A DNA stretch of 43,761 nucleotides, from contig CAMVLW010000010.1 of the NCBI GenBank assembly GCA_947168445.1, positions 1-43,761 of the forward strand, written 5' to 3'. Position 1 is the stretch's first letter, and each line of letters begins with the position of its first letter. Under the pieces are notes generated by a model. The model saw only the letters and a program-made list of their open reading frames with translations, had not been told where the DNA came from and did no database searches. Positions 7,561-15,511 of the stretch are shown here, piece after piece. The position numbers and the translations under genes are program-made. The stretch is from an uncultured Clostridia bacterium (GTDB taxonomy: Bacteria > Bacillota > Clostridia > Oscillospirales > Acutalibacteraceae).

Positions 7561-8469
7561 ATGAGTTTTGTGGAAAATATTGTACTGTCGTTTATCAAGC
7601 GGGGGCTGAACAAGGCGCTCAAGCTTGACGAGCTCCCCGTCATATCCTCGGAGGGCTTAAAGGAACACCGTGACATTCCGTACCGCAACCGTTCCGGCAA
7701 GGAGTTGTTGATGGACATTTTCGAGCCGGTGGTTCCCAAGGGCACAGAACTGCCCGTCATCGTAAACATTCACGGCGGCGGTTTGATTGACGGCAGCAAG
7801 AACATCTCCGCTGGCTTTTGCCGTCAGCTTGCCAAGCGAGGCTATCTGGTGTTCTCGCTGGAATACCGCCTGATTCCCGACGTGCGGGTGTACGAGCAGT
7901 TTGACGACGTGTGCGCGGGAATGGACTGCGTGGGCAGAAAGCTGGTGGACTTTGACGTTGACTTTACGCGGATTTATATGGTTGCCGAAAGCGCGGGCGC
8001 GTATCTTGCTACCTATGTTGCCGCGATGAAGCACTCAAAGGCGCTTCAAGACGCTATCGGCTATCCGCCGACGCGCATGCATTTCAGGGCAATGGGACTT
8101 CTCAGCGGCATGTTCTACACCAACCGAAGCGACGCGCTCGGCTGGGTTTTGTCGCGCTCTATTTACGGAAACGACGAGCGCAACAAGCGCATGGAGCAAT
8201 ACACCAACCCCGAACACCCCGAAATCATCTACAACATTCCGCCCTGTTATCTGATGACCAGCAAAGCGGATATTTTGGAGCGCTATACCCTTGACTTTGC
8301 GGGCGAGCTCGGCAACAAGGGCGTAGAGCACTTTCTGCGGCATATGGGCAGCGACAAAAAGCTGATACACGCCTTCCCGGTTATCCGTCCCGATTACCCC
8401 GAGAGCGAGCGCGTGATTGATGAAATCGTCACCTGGTTCCGCCGCCACGGAGAAGAAGAAAAGCATTAA
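7561..8469 (+). CDS. Alpha/beta-hydrolase (HSL-family esterase/lipase)
   Basis: 302 residues from ATG 7561, with AGGAGG (7545-7550) upstream; the in-frame extension to 7495 would overlap the promoter. The oxyanion-hole motif HGGG follows NI near residue 72 and the nucleophile elbow reads AESAG (GDSAG in the family), so the HSL/alpha-beta hydrolase fold-3 family is clear. The acid is probably in SKADILE and the base in LIHAF near the C-terminus. No signal peptide is seen, so it is likely a cytoplasmic carboxylesterase of unknown substrate. It stands alone between two terminators. Confidence 0.85.
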   Translation: MSFVENIVLSFIKRGLNKALKLDELPVISSEGLKEHRDIPYRNRSGKELLMDIFEPVVPKGTELPVIVNIHGGGLIDGSKNISAGFCRQLAKRGYLVFSLEYRLIPDVRVYEQFDDVCAGMDCVGRKLVDFDVDFTRIYMVAESAGAYLATYVAAMKHSKALQDAIGYPPTRMHFRAMGLLSGMFYTNRSDALGWVLSRSIYGNDERNKRMEQYTNPEHPEIIYNIPPCYLMTSKADILERYTLDFAGELGNKGVEHFLRHMGSDKKLIHAFPVIRPDYPESERVIDEIVTWFRRHGEEEKH

Positions 8470-8478
8470 GCATAAGAA

Positions 8479-8512
8479 CAACCGCCTTGCCGATTATCCG
8501 GCAGGGCGGTTG
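8479..8512. terminator. Bidirectional terminator between converging genes
   Basis: The 14-base arms 8479-8492 and 8499-8512 (CAACCGCC.. and ..GGCGGTTG) pair with a single G-T and a 6-base loop. It separates the esterase from the convergent kinase-cassette genes. Confidence 0.75.
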
Positions 8513-8526
8513 CTTGCTGTGATGGG

Positions 8527-9150
8527 TTACCATTCTTTGTCCTCGTCGTCCTCCTCTTGGTTGATGGCGCGGAAGATTTCGTCGCATTTATCACGTGTCA
8601 GCTTGGGAAGGCCGTCATCGCAGCGGTTCTTTTTGCCGCGGTACAGGCGGTTCAGTGTCTGTTTGAATCCCTCCTGTGCCCGCTGACGGTGATGTTCATC
8701 TCTGCCAAGCAGCATTTCGTATTCAACAGACTGTTCGGCGATTCTTTCCGCAATCATCTCGGGCGGAACCATGCCCATAGCAAACCGGCGAATGTCTGTT
8801 CCGAACACCTTTAAATAATCTGCTGCGGTGAAACAAACGCCCTCACACGCGTCGGGTGTCGTTGTAAAGCAAAGCAGAATTTTTCCCATTTCGGATTGAT
8901 ACTCAAAGTACATGCCTTCCATCACTTCATTGGCTTGCATCATGTATTCCGCCGCAAGGTTGTAGATACACACCGCGCCAAAGTCAATTTTGCCTGTCAC
9001 TGTGGTATCGCTCAGCGGCTCAAAGAGTACATGGTACTCCTCGCCAAAACTGGCGGTGACAAAGCTTTCGCCTGCCGCGGTGTGATAAAACAGGTCGCTG
9101 TTTTTCATCTGTTGTCTGAGTTTCAAAATCATAAGGTATTGTCTGTCCAT
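8527..9150 (-). CDS. Conserved-looking protein of unknown function, last gene of kinase cassette
   Basis: 207 residues. The ATG overlaps the stop of the preceding 4-TM gene (TAATG), so translation is probably coupled. The N-terminal half looks like a compact alpha/beta domain, with FGEEYHVLFEPLS, then FGAVCIYNLAAEYM and a hydrophobic strand ILLCFTTTP. The C-terminal part is charged (YRGKKNR; EEDDEDKEW end). No catalytic motif, signal peptide or membrane helix is recognised. Its place at the end of the kinase-VWA-PP2C cassette suggests it is a substrate, chaperone or adaptor of that system; this is inference from position only. Confidence 0.7.
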   Translation of the reverse strand: MDRQYLMILKLRQQMKNSDLFYHTAAGESFVTASFGEEYHVLFEPLSDTTVTGKIDFGAVCIYNLAAEYMMQANEVMEGMYFEYQSEMGKILLCFTTTPDACEGVCFTAADYLKVFGTDIRRFAMGMVPPEMIAERIAEQSVEYEMLLGRDEHHRQRAQEGFKQTLNRLYRGKKNRCDDGLPKLTRDKCDEIFRAINQEEDDEDKEW

Positions 9151-9701
9151 TAGAATCCTCCTTTAAAAAATATGCAGATAAATTCATTGCCCTTCACCGA
9201 AAGGCTGCGGATAAAGATATGGCTGAGCGCGCATTGAAGCGTCACGCCGATGACGATATACATCAGGAACAGTCCGATGAAGATTGCCGGAGAAGGCGGG
9301 CTTTCAAGGTATTCGCCGCCGTTTGTCGCAAGACAGAGCAGCTTGTTCTCTGTTTTCAGCGATACGCCCTTGAAGCGGAGCACTGCCGAAACAATCGCCA
9401 GCACGCTGAGCAGCGCTGTGACGGCAATCGTGCCCGGGTTCTCAAACAATTGCTTCATGTACGCCGTGGTGCTCAGGCAGTAGCCGCAGTAGGGAAGAAG
9501 TACCGCGGCGGCTGCCTGTGCGGTTGTTTTGTTGCCGAGCATGGTGTAGAAGAAGCCCGCCAAGAGCGCTCCCGCAGCGGCGACAATCTCTCCGATGGTG
9601 AGCGCGTGCAGTTCCTTGTTATACACAATCAGGAAGAACACGCTGCCCGCCGTCAGGGTGAAAAAGATGTAGGTTAAGGTGAATTTGATTTTTGATTTCA
9701 T
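9150..9701 (-). CDS. Four-helix integral membrane protein of kinase cassette
   Basis: 183 residues from ATG 9701 (GGAGAG about ten bases upstream); GTG 9710 is an in-frame alternative. Four hydrophobic segments lie at about 8-28, 38-58, 85-108 and 143-165. The family is not recognised. It has its own likely promoter (9726-9757), which shares ATGC repeats with the promoters of the kinase and transglutaminase genes, so it may be transcribed apart from the genes above it. The downstream gene overlaps its stop by one base. A membrane target or anchor for the phosphorylation module is plausible but unproven. Confidence 0.7.
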   Translation of the reverse strand: MKSKIKFTLTYIFFTLTAGSVFFLIVYNKELHALTIGEIVAAAGALLAGFFYTMLGNKTTAQAAAAVLLPYCGYCLSTTAYMKQLFENPGTIAVTALLSVLAIVSAVLRFKGVSLKTENKLLCLATNGGEYLESPPSPAIFIGLFLMYIVIGVTLQCALSHIFIRSLSVKGNEFICIFFKGGF

Positions 9702-9725
9702 TTGAATCACTCTCCTTTCGTAACT

Positions 9726-9757
9726 ATCATAACAAGGTCATGCATGATTCCGGCATA
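9726..9757 (-). promoter_or_regulatory. Candidate activator-type promoter A (membrane gene)
   Basis: On the minus strand TATGCC (9757-9752) and CATGCA (9746-9741) are 11 bases apart and precede TATGAT (9731-9726). No -35 box is present; GCCGGA occupies its place. The transglutaminase promoter has the same arrangement and spacing, and the kinase upstream region has related repeats. Confidence 0.4.
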
Positions 9758-9773
9758 ATTGTGCGGTGTTGCT

Positions 9774-10943
9774 TTAAATTGTCGGCGGCAGCGTGTTGCG
9801 GAAGAAGCCCGCGTTCTTGAAGTAGCCGGAGTTGTGGGTAATCCAGTTGCGGTAGGCAAGGTGCTGCCTTGCCGCTTCACCGTAATAGCGCGTGGCGGCG
9901 GTGTTTTCAACGACGGACTGCTGAATTCCCGACAGCGAGCTGTTAATGGCGGACATTGAGTTGTTCAGTCCGTTAAAGCCGTTTTGCAGCGCGCCTTGGA
10001 TTCCTGCGTTTTGCTCGGCAATGGCTTCAAGGCGGCTGGTGATAATGCGGCTTTGCGCGAGAATCCCGGACATATGCTGATTCAGGTGCTGTGTTTGCTG
10101 ATAAATGCGGCTGGCGGTGCGGCTGATGTTGTTGAGCGTGGCGCCGATACCGTCAAGGGCGTTTATGACGCGGTCAAACTGACGGATATGGTCAAGATGG
10201 TCAATGCTGTCCTTCATGTCCGCGTCGTTTACGCCGCGCGGCGCGTAATAGATTGCGCGGGTGTCAAAGTAATCATAGATGAGCGAGAGACAGTGGGGGT
10301 TGCGGTGCTTGGGGTGGACAATGCCCTCGCTGTAATAAGGCGCGAGCAGGGCGTTGATTTTCTTGATTTCCGTCTCCATTTTTGCGTTTTCCTTGTTGAG
10401 ATACTCGCGCTTTAAGCGGTTGGCGAGAATGGTTTTGTTGCGTTGGAGCACGGCTTGCTCAAATTCTCTGCGGGCGGCGTTGTATTTCTCATTCTCCTCA
10501 CTGCATACGCGCTCGTGCTCCGCACGCTTGAAGTCGTTTTGCTGCCTGACGGCGTTTTGCCGTCTTATGCGCATGTTCTGCTTCTCTATGCGGCTGCTCT
10601 CTGAGCCTCTGGTGATTCCGCCAGCAATGGCGAGAACCACAGCGATGATAAACGGGGGAATGGAGGCATTGTACTCCCAGCCTATGACGAAAATCATCAC
10701 AAAGGAGAACGCCGCTGCGAAGAAGAGCATGGAAGAGAAGAGGTGCGTCACCTCGCGTTCCTCAGGTTCTTCCTTTTGGTAATCCGGGGTGGCAATCTGC
10801 GCTCTTACGGGAGCCTTGGGCATTGGCGGGTCGTTGAGCGCACTGATTCGGCGGCGGTTTTGCTCGATAAGACCTTGCAGCGCGCTCTTTTGGTTTTCTA
10901 AGTCTAGGCAGGTTCCGAGATACTGCATAAGGTGACGGTACAT
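9774..10943 (-). CDS. Coiled-coil membrane protein of kinase cassette
   Basis: 389 residues; ATG lies two bases after the PP2C stop codon (TAAGCATG), so it is co-translated. A short N-terminal helical region is followed by two adjacent membrane helices (about 68-88 and 94-112), then a long charged coiled coil (about 115-200, rich in R, E and Q). The C-terminal half is low-complexity and amphipathic, with repeated NxIS/IxQ patterns (GIGATLNNISRTASRIYQQ) reminiscent of methyl-accepting or syntaxin-like helices. I do not recognise the family. As the membrane component beside a kinase and a phosphatase it may be the phospho-regulated effector. Confidence 0.75.
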   Translation of the reverse strand: MYRHLMQYLGTCLDLENQKSALQGLIEQNRRRISALNDPPMPKAPVRAQIATPDYQKEEPEEREVTHLFSSMLFFAAAFSFVMIFVIGWEYNASIPPFIIAVVLAIAGGITRGSESSRIEKQNMRIRRQNAVRQQNDFKRAEHERVCSEENEKYNAARREFEQAVLQRNKTILANRLKREYLNKENAKMETEIKKINALLAPYYSEGIVHPKHRNPHCLSLIYDYFDTRAIYYAPRGVNDADMKDSIDHLDHIRQFDRVINALDGIGATLNNISRTASRIYQQTQHLNQHMSGILAQSRIITSRLEAIAEQNAGIQGALQNGFNGLNNSMSAINSSLSGIQQSVVENTAATRYYGEAARQHLAYRNWITHNSGYFKNAGFFRNTLPPTI

Positions 10944-10945
10944 GC

Positions 10946-12124
10946 TTATCCCTCCTCATACTTTCTTTTGTATTCGCTCTGCGCCTGCTCTAAGGCGTTG
11001 CGCAGGTCGAGGTATTCGCCGCTGTATTCGTCATATTCGGCTTTCAGGCTGTCGTATTCCTCGCGCGCCTTCTTCTCCTTTGCGAACAGCTTGTAGGTTT
11101 CGCGCATGGCGGCGGCAAGCTGCTTCTTTGCCTGTCTGTTGCTCTCGGGAGCGGCGTTTTTGATAATACCGGAAAAGATTTCGGCAAGGGTCAGGGGCTT
11201 TTCAAAGCTGTTGAGCGTTCTTTCAAGGCTTTTGAGCTTGCCGCCGTTCTCAATCGAATTGATTTTATTCTTTAAGTAAGAAATCTCGCTCTTTAAGCTG
11301 AGTCTGTCCTTCTCGCGCTCCGCCGCCTGACGGATAACTTTTTCATAGCCGGACAGGGTGACAACAACGGCGGAAGCGTCGTCATGACTCACAGCGCGGC
11401 TTCTGGTGTCGAGCGCCGCTGCGGTGTCGGCAGGGGAGAGTCCGATTAAGGAAGGGAGAAAGGCGAAGGTTTCGCTGCGGGAGCCTTCCACGCCGTCTGT
11501 GGCGATTGCAAAGCCGCCGAGGTTGCCGAGCTCAAACACGCCGCAGCGGACGGCGGCAGGGTTCATCTCGCACAGCGAGGTGCTGATGTTGCCGCGGCAG
11601 CGCTCGTCCAACGCAAGCGCCTGCGAGGGCTTGCCGTCGCGGTCATAGAGCACCGTCACGCCGTCGCCCGCCTGCAAGAGAATGAGCTGCTGCGCGTCCT
11701 CGCTGAACACGCCCGCAATCAGGGTGGTGCCGTAGGCGTGCTCTGTGAAGCGGTTTTGGCGGTGCAGCTCCGCGTCCGGCACGCCGCTCAGTTCCTCCTC
11801 GGTGAAGGGGTGGGCTTCAAGGTGCGCCTGCACCGCCTCCTTCCAGCCGTAGAGAAGGTTGAGCGTGATGTGGCGCAGCAGCGCGTCCTTCTCCTCGCCG
11901 CGCAGCTTTTGCGCAATCTCCTTGGTGAAGGGAAAGCTGCTCAGCGCCTCGCACGCCACCTTGCAGGCGAGCTTTGAACCGACAGCGGCGCGGAAGCAGT
12001 TGGAATCGCTGTGACCGTCGGCAACGGCAAAGGCGCAGCCGGCGGTGAGCACGCTGTCCTCGCAGGGCATGTTCTCTTTAATGTGGCGGCAGCCGCGAAC
12101 GCTGCCTGCGTTCATTTTATACAT
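10946..12124 (-). CDS. PP2C-type Ser/Thr protein phosphatase with C-terminal coiled coil
   Basis: 392 residues from ATG 12124, which has AAGGAGG upstream; an in-frame extension to 12271 overlaps the VWA gene and has no ribosome site. PP2C motifs appear in order: CEDS (about 21-24), VADGHS (about 34-39), GTTLIAG, ATDGVEG and SHDDAS, which supply the metal-binding aspartates. After about residue 255 a long Lys/Glu-rich coiled coil runs to the end, which is unusual for stand-alone PP2C and may dock to the coiled-coil membrane protein encoded next. It would reverse the action of the kinase at 12980-14266. It lies 58 bases after the VWA gene. Confidence 0.88.
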   Translation of the reverse strand: MYKMNAGSVRGCRHIKENMPCEDSVLTAGCAFAVADGHSDSNCFRAAVGSKLACKVACEALSSFPFTKEIAQKLRGEEKDALLRHITLNLLYGWKEAVQAHLEAHPFTEEELSGVPDAELHRQNRFTEHAYGTTLIAGVFSEDAQQLILLQAGDGVTVLYDRDGKPSQALALDERCRGNISTSLCEMNPAAVRCGVFELGNLGGFAIATDGVEGSRSETFAFLPSLIGLSPADTAAALDTRSRAVSHDDASAVVVTLSGYEKVIRQAAEREKDRLSLKSEISYLKNKINSIENGGKLKSLERTLNSFEKPLTLAEIFSGIIKNAAPESNRQAKKQLAAAMRETYKLFAKEKKAREEYDSLKAEYDEYSGEYLDLRNALEQAQSEYKRKYEEG

Positions 12125-12182
12125 TGGAACCTCCTTGTCGTGTGTGGGGTGCGGAGACCACGCCCCGGTGTCTGTATTCTGT

Positions 12183-12962
12183 TTAGGGATTAATCCAGCC
12201 CGAGTCGTCGTATTCCCACTTGCCGGAGTTGTCATCGGGGTCGGGGGTTTCGGTGGAACCGTCGGCGTCAATGGGCTCCTCGTTATCCGTCATCTCCTCC
12301 TTGACCTTGTGCGCCACGTCAGAGGAAATCTGTGCGGAGGAAATGTGGGTCTTTTCCTTCATGAAAATGGTGGAGATTGTCGCGTCGGTGAGCAGCTCGG
12401 CAATGTCCTCAACGTTGTTGACGGGAATTACCGCGTCGTCGCTGCTGGCAAAGCTTTTGAGCATTTCAACGTCCGCGTCGTCGCCGATGGGAATGACAAT
12501 GCGGGTGGCGGCGTTGTACCACTTGTTGGTTTCGAGCAAGCGCTTTTGCTCCTCGTAGCTTTGTGTGGAGTGACCGTCGCTGAGAATGAAGATGACCGGA
12601 GCGACAAAGCCGGGGGAGTCGTCGCCGTCATCGGTTCTGAACATGCGCGCGGAGCTGAGCTCCTTGTCCATTACCTCGCACAAGTCACCGACGTTGGTTC
12701 TGCCGTATGCGGTCAGCGGGTCAAGCTTCAAGTCCGCCATATCGACCGGGCTGTCAAACATGGGCGTTGCCTCAGAGGAGAAGGTGATAATCTGGCACAC
12801 GGGCTGGACGTTGAGTTCGTTTGTTTTTTCGTGAATCACCTTCTGGATAGTGCTGATTGACGTGTCCACCTGGAGAATCTTGTCGCCGTTCATGGAGCCG
12901 GAGTTGTCGAGCGCGAACAGGGTTGCGAGTCTTTTTAAGATGTAGTAGTTATTGATTTTCAT
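12183..12962 (-). CDS. VWA-domain protein, TerY-like
   Basis: 259 residues; ATG 12962 has AGGAGG upstream. The MIDAS metal site is complete: DNSGSM at 19-24, a threonine in GRTNVG near 90, and LSDGHS near 130. The VWA fold covers about 10-205. The C-terminal tail is strongly acidic (EEPIDADGS, PDPDDNSGKWEYDD) and probably disordered. The TerY branch of VWA proteins is encoded with a PP2C phosphatase and a Ser/Thr kinase in Ter-associated stress systems, and the same three genes lie together here in one operon. It has no signal peptide, so a cytoplasmic scaffold role is likely. Confidence 0.87.
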   Translation of the reverse strand: MKINNYYILKRLATLFALDNSGSMNGDKILQVDTSISTIQKVIHEKTNELNVQPVCQIITFSSEATPMFDSPVDMADLKLDPLTAYGRTNVGDLCEVMDKELSSARMFRTDDGDDSPGFVAPVIFILSDGHSTQSYEEQKRLLETNKWYNAATRIVIPIGDDADVEMLKSFASSDDAVIPVNNVEDIAELLTDATISTIFMKEKTHISSAQISSDVAHKVKEEMTDNEEPIDADGSTETPDPDDNSGKWEYDDSGWINP

Positions 12963-12979
12963 GGTTTTTCCTCCTAATA

Positions 12980-14266
12980 CTAAATAAATTCTATCAGTGT
13001 TCTGGCGCCGCTTTTCAGCTTAATGCCTTTGATGCAGGGAACCACCTCGAGCGGGCGGACGGCGCGCTCTTTTCCGTTGAGCGCTTCACCCGTCAGCTCT
13101 GTGCCGGAGAGATTAACGATACCAAAGCGGTGCGATTTTTTGTCGGTCACCGCCGCGGCAAAAGGACGGAGCATTTCCGACCACTTGACCGTGGCAACCT
13201 GACCCTTTAACAGGGTGGTGTTCTTGTGCAGCGGAAGGCTATAGTGCGGCAGCTTGATTCGGTGCTCGAATTTGAGCGTTGTGCCGCAGCCGTCGCAGCG
13301 CTGCACTGACTTTTCAATGGCGTTTTCCTCGCCGCAGCAGGGGCACACTGCAAGCTCGCTGCGCAGCGCCATCAGGTGCTCTGCCCATTCTTCAAGCTGG
13401 ACGCGGCTTTCGGGATTGGCATACGCCGTTCTGCCAAAGGCTCTGCGGAACAGGCGGCGCATGTGCTCCGGCATGGCGTTCCAGATGGCGACAACATTCT
13501 CCTGCGCTGCCATCGGCGCGTTGTCGCTGTTGTGCTCGTCAAAGATAAACAGCGGGTCGGTCTGATAGAGTTTGACGGCAATCTCAGGCGTCAGGCAAAT
13601 GCACTTGAAATAGCGCTTGCCGTGGAGCGGGTGGTTGTTGAAGAACATCTCAAACACCAGCGTGGCGTAGGCGAGCAAATCGGAATACTTGGTAGGCGGT
13701 GCGCCCGCCATTACCTCGGGAGCGATATAAGTGGGCGTGCCGTCGATTCCTTTGTTGCTGGTGCTGGAGGAGATGTTGTCGGTGTCGATAATTCTCAGCG
13801 TTCCCGTGTCGCAGTCAATCATGGTGTTGCGAGGGGAGATGTCCTTAAAATATTTTCCGTTGCGGCTGAGCACCGCAAAGGCTCTTGCGGCGGTGAGCGC
13901 CGCGTTGCAAACAGCGCGAAAGCTTTTGAGGCGCAGGGAAGGGTCGTTCTGAATGACGGTCAGCGTGTGATAGCGGCGGGGGAGCAGCTCCATCAGGTAG
14001 CCAAAGCCGCCCGCACCGTCCTCAATCAGTTCCTGCGGCCACACAAACGCCGCGTCGGGAGCGCCGTCGGCAATCATGCGGGCGATTCTGCGCTTGTACT
14101 CCGCGCTGCAAAAGTCCGGGCGGAACCACTTCAACGCCTTTTCCTTTCCGCCGTCGCTGACGGTGTAAAGACAGGCGGTGGCGCCTGTGTCGCTGAGCAG
14201 CGCCTTGACAACCACCTTGGCGTCGTTTTGCTTGTGAAGAACAGCGCCGGGTTCGAATTTTTTCAT
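12980..14266 (-). CDS. Ser/Thr protein kinase with C-terminal zinc ribbon
   Basis: 428 residues; ATG 14266 follows AAAGGAATG. The kinase fold is clear but has variant motifs: the VAIK lysine is K46 (ALKWF), the HRD motif reads FKD (140-142) with N147 retained, DFG is replaced by DTD (161-163), and APE is intact (182-184) after GTPTY. The catalytic aspartates and lysine are present, so activity is likely. A zinc ribbon follows (C308/C311 and C324/C327). The last ~90 residues look like a small beta-rich domain. The first gene of the cassette, it is the probable writer for PP2C, VWA and membrane partners encoded after it. Confidence 0.87.
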   Translation of the reverse strand: MKKFEPGAVLHKQNDAKVVVKALLSDTGATACLYTVSDGGKEKALKWFRPDFCSAEYKRRIARMIADGAPDAAFVWPQELIEDGAGGFGYLMELLPRRYHTLTVIQNDPSLRLKSFRAVCNAALTAARAFAVLSRNGKYFKDISPRNTMIDCDTGTLRIIDTDNISSSTSNKGIDGTPTYIAPEVMAGAPPTKYSDLLAYATLVFEMFFNNHPLHGKRYFKCICLTPEIAVKLYQTDPLFIFDEHNSDNAPMAAQENVVAIWNAMPEHMRRLFRRAFGRTAYANPESRVQLEEWAEHLMALRSELAVCPCCGEENAIEKSVQRCDGCGTTLKFEHRIKLPHYSLPLHKNTTLLKGQVATVKWSEMLRPFAAAVTDKKSHRFGIVNLSGTELTGEALNGKERAVRPLEVVPCIKGIKLKSGARTLIEFI

Positions 14267-14309
14267 TCACATCATTCCTTTCTTTTTTGTAACAGGTTTC
14301 CCTGTCGGT

Positions 14310-14347
14310 ATTATCATTTTTGCATAGTCCTGCATAGAAATGGCATA
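14310..14347 (-). promoter_or_regulatory. Candidate promoter B of the kinase cassette
   Basis: Minus strand: TATGCC (14347-14342), TATGCA (14336-14331) and TATGCA (14326-14321), at 11- and 10-base steps, before GATAAT (14315-14310). No good -35 is visible. The repeats match those at 9741-9757 and 15416-15432, although the distance to the -10 is longer here. Confidence 0.4.
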
Positions 14348-14385
14348 ATTTTGAAAAAATTTTAGAATAATGAAATATTGTTATA

Positions 14386-15345
14386 TTATTGACGAATAAT
14401 GATAGCTTTCTGCTCTGTTTTGTCAAACAGATAACTCACATTCTCAATCTGCGCGGTTTGGAGCAGGCTTTCGAACGCTTTTTCTGTCGGCGGAGCGAGC
14501 GCCTTGTCAAAATACAAAAAGCAGCGCGGGTAGCGTGCGGCGGCTTGGCGAAGGCTCTTAATATCCTTAACGGTCGCAATGCCGCAGCCGTCAAAGCGGT
14601 TTTCGCGGCACGGCGGCAGGCTGCGCGTGTCCCAACTGTGATTAAAGCGCAGCAGGCGGTCGCTGAGCAAAAAATACAGACGGCGTGCCTTTCCTGATTT
14701 TGACATATCCCACGTAGGGTCAATGTGGTAATTTATGCCCTTTTTGACGTCGCGCACCATCACCCAGCAGTGGTTGCTTTCCGGCGTGACATCGGGCTTG
14801 CCGCTTTCATACGCAACGCCCGACACCGCCATTGCGGGGATTTTCAGTTCGTCGCAAAGCAGCTTGAACGCCCGCGAAATCGCCGCGCATACGCCTTCCT
14901 TGCGCAGCAGCGCGCCCACAACCGTGCGGCATTCGGGATTTTCGCTCAGCCGGTAGGTCACGTTGTCGGTCAAATAATCATGCACCGCCGCGACCTTTTC
15001 CTCAAAGCCGCCCTTGATTCGGCGGGTAATGCCGTCCGCCGCAAGGCGAAGCTGTTTTCTCAGCGCGCGAATTTCGCTTTCGGGATAGTAATACTTCACC
15101 CGGACGCTCACATGACCGTCGTCCCATGCGTACATGGCAGCCGTTGCGTAATTGACAAAGAAGAATTCGGGAATGTCCTTGTCAATGCTGCTGCACACCT
15201 TGGCAAAGTCAACTTTGCCGCCGAGACCGTTCACCGTCACGCTGCGGCGGTATTCGTCCCAGCCCTTCACAAGCGCGTCATACAAGCGCCGCTCGCCTTC
15301 GGAAAGGCGGGAATAGTAGTATCCGGAATAAACGTGAAGCTCCAT
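14386..15345 (-). CDS. Transglutaminase-like (papain-fold) protein
   Basis: 319 residues from ATG 15345, preceded by AAAGGAGTG in two tandem copies; a longer frame to 15708 is non-coding overlap with the divergent lipoprotein gene. The triad of bacterial transglutaminase-like proteins is visible: C153 in KEGVCAAIS, H192 in SNHCWVMV and D209 in HIDPTWDM. No signal peptide is seen. The C-terminal ~80 residues form a separate small domain, with two possible strand-helix units. Such proteins are usually cysteine peptidases or amidases. It has the same promoter repeats as the kinase cassette, which suggests co-regulation. Confidence 0.82.
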   Translation of the reverse strand: MELHVYSGYYYSRLSEGERRLYDALVKGWDEYRRSVTVNGLGGKVDFAKVCSSIDKDIPEFFFVNYATAAMYAWDDGHVSVRVKYYYPESEIRALRKQLRLAADGITRRIKGGFEEKVAAVHDYLTDNVTYRLSENPECRTVVGALLRKEGVCAAISRAFKLLCDELKIPAMAVSGVAYESGKPDVTPESNHCWVMVRDVKKGINYHIDPTWDMSKSGKARRLYFLLSDRLLRFNHSWDTRSLPPCRENRFDGCGIATVKDIKSLRQAAARYPRCFLYFDKALAPPTEKAFESLLQTAQIENVSYLFDKTEQKAIIIRQ

Positions 15346-15400
15346 GTTTTTCACTCCTTTCACTCCTTTCATTTTTGACAGGCATACTGTCATAGATAAA

Positions 15401-15432
15401 ATGATAGAGCATTGCTGCATAAAAACGGCATG
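15401..15432 (-). promoter_or_regulatory. Candidate activator-type promoter C (transglutaminase gene)
   Basis: Minus strand: CATGCC (15432-15427), TATGCA (15421-15416) 11 bases on, a weaker AATGCT at 15413, then TATCAT (15406-15401). The distance from the first repeat to the -10 (26 bases) is the same as in promoter A. GCCGTT occupies the -35 place. Confidence 0.4.
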
Positions 15433-15454
15433 GAATACATAATGAATCAGACAC

Positions 15455-15483
15455 TTGCATTTTTTTGCGAAAAATGCTACAAT
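15455..15483 (+). promoter_or_regulatory. Promoter of the lipoprotein gene
   Basis: TTGCAT (15455-15460), 17 bases, TACAAT (15478-15483). Confidence 0.65.
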
Positions 15484-15511
15484 AGCAACTATCGGAAAGG
15501 AAGCGATTTTG

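Noticed and set aside
12045-12860. 271-codon plus-strand open frame
   Set aside because: Antisense to the VWA and PP2C genes, which have intact motifs.
8527-14266. Tellurite-resistance (ter) operon
   Set aside because: Only the kinase/VWA/PP2C part fits; no TerC, TerD or TerB gene is visible in the window.
13376-14365. 329-codon plus-strand open frame across the kinase gene
   Set aside because: Antisense to a protein with recognisable kinase and zinc-ribbon motifs; no domain or ribosome site in this frame.
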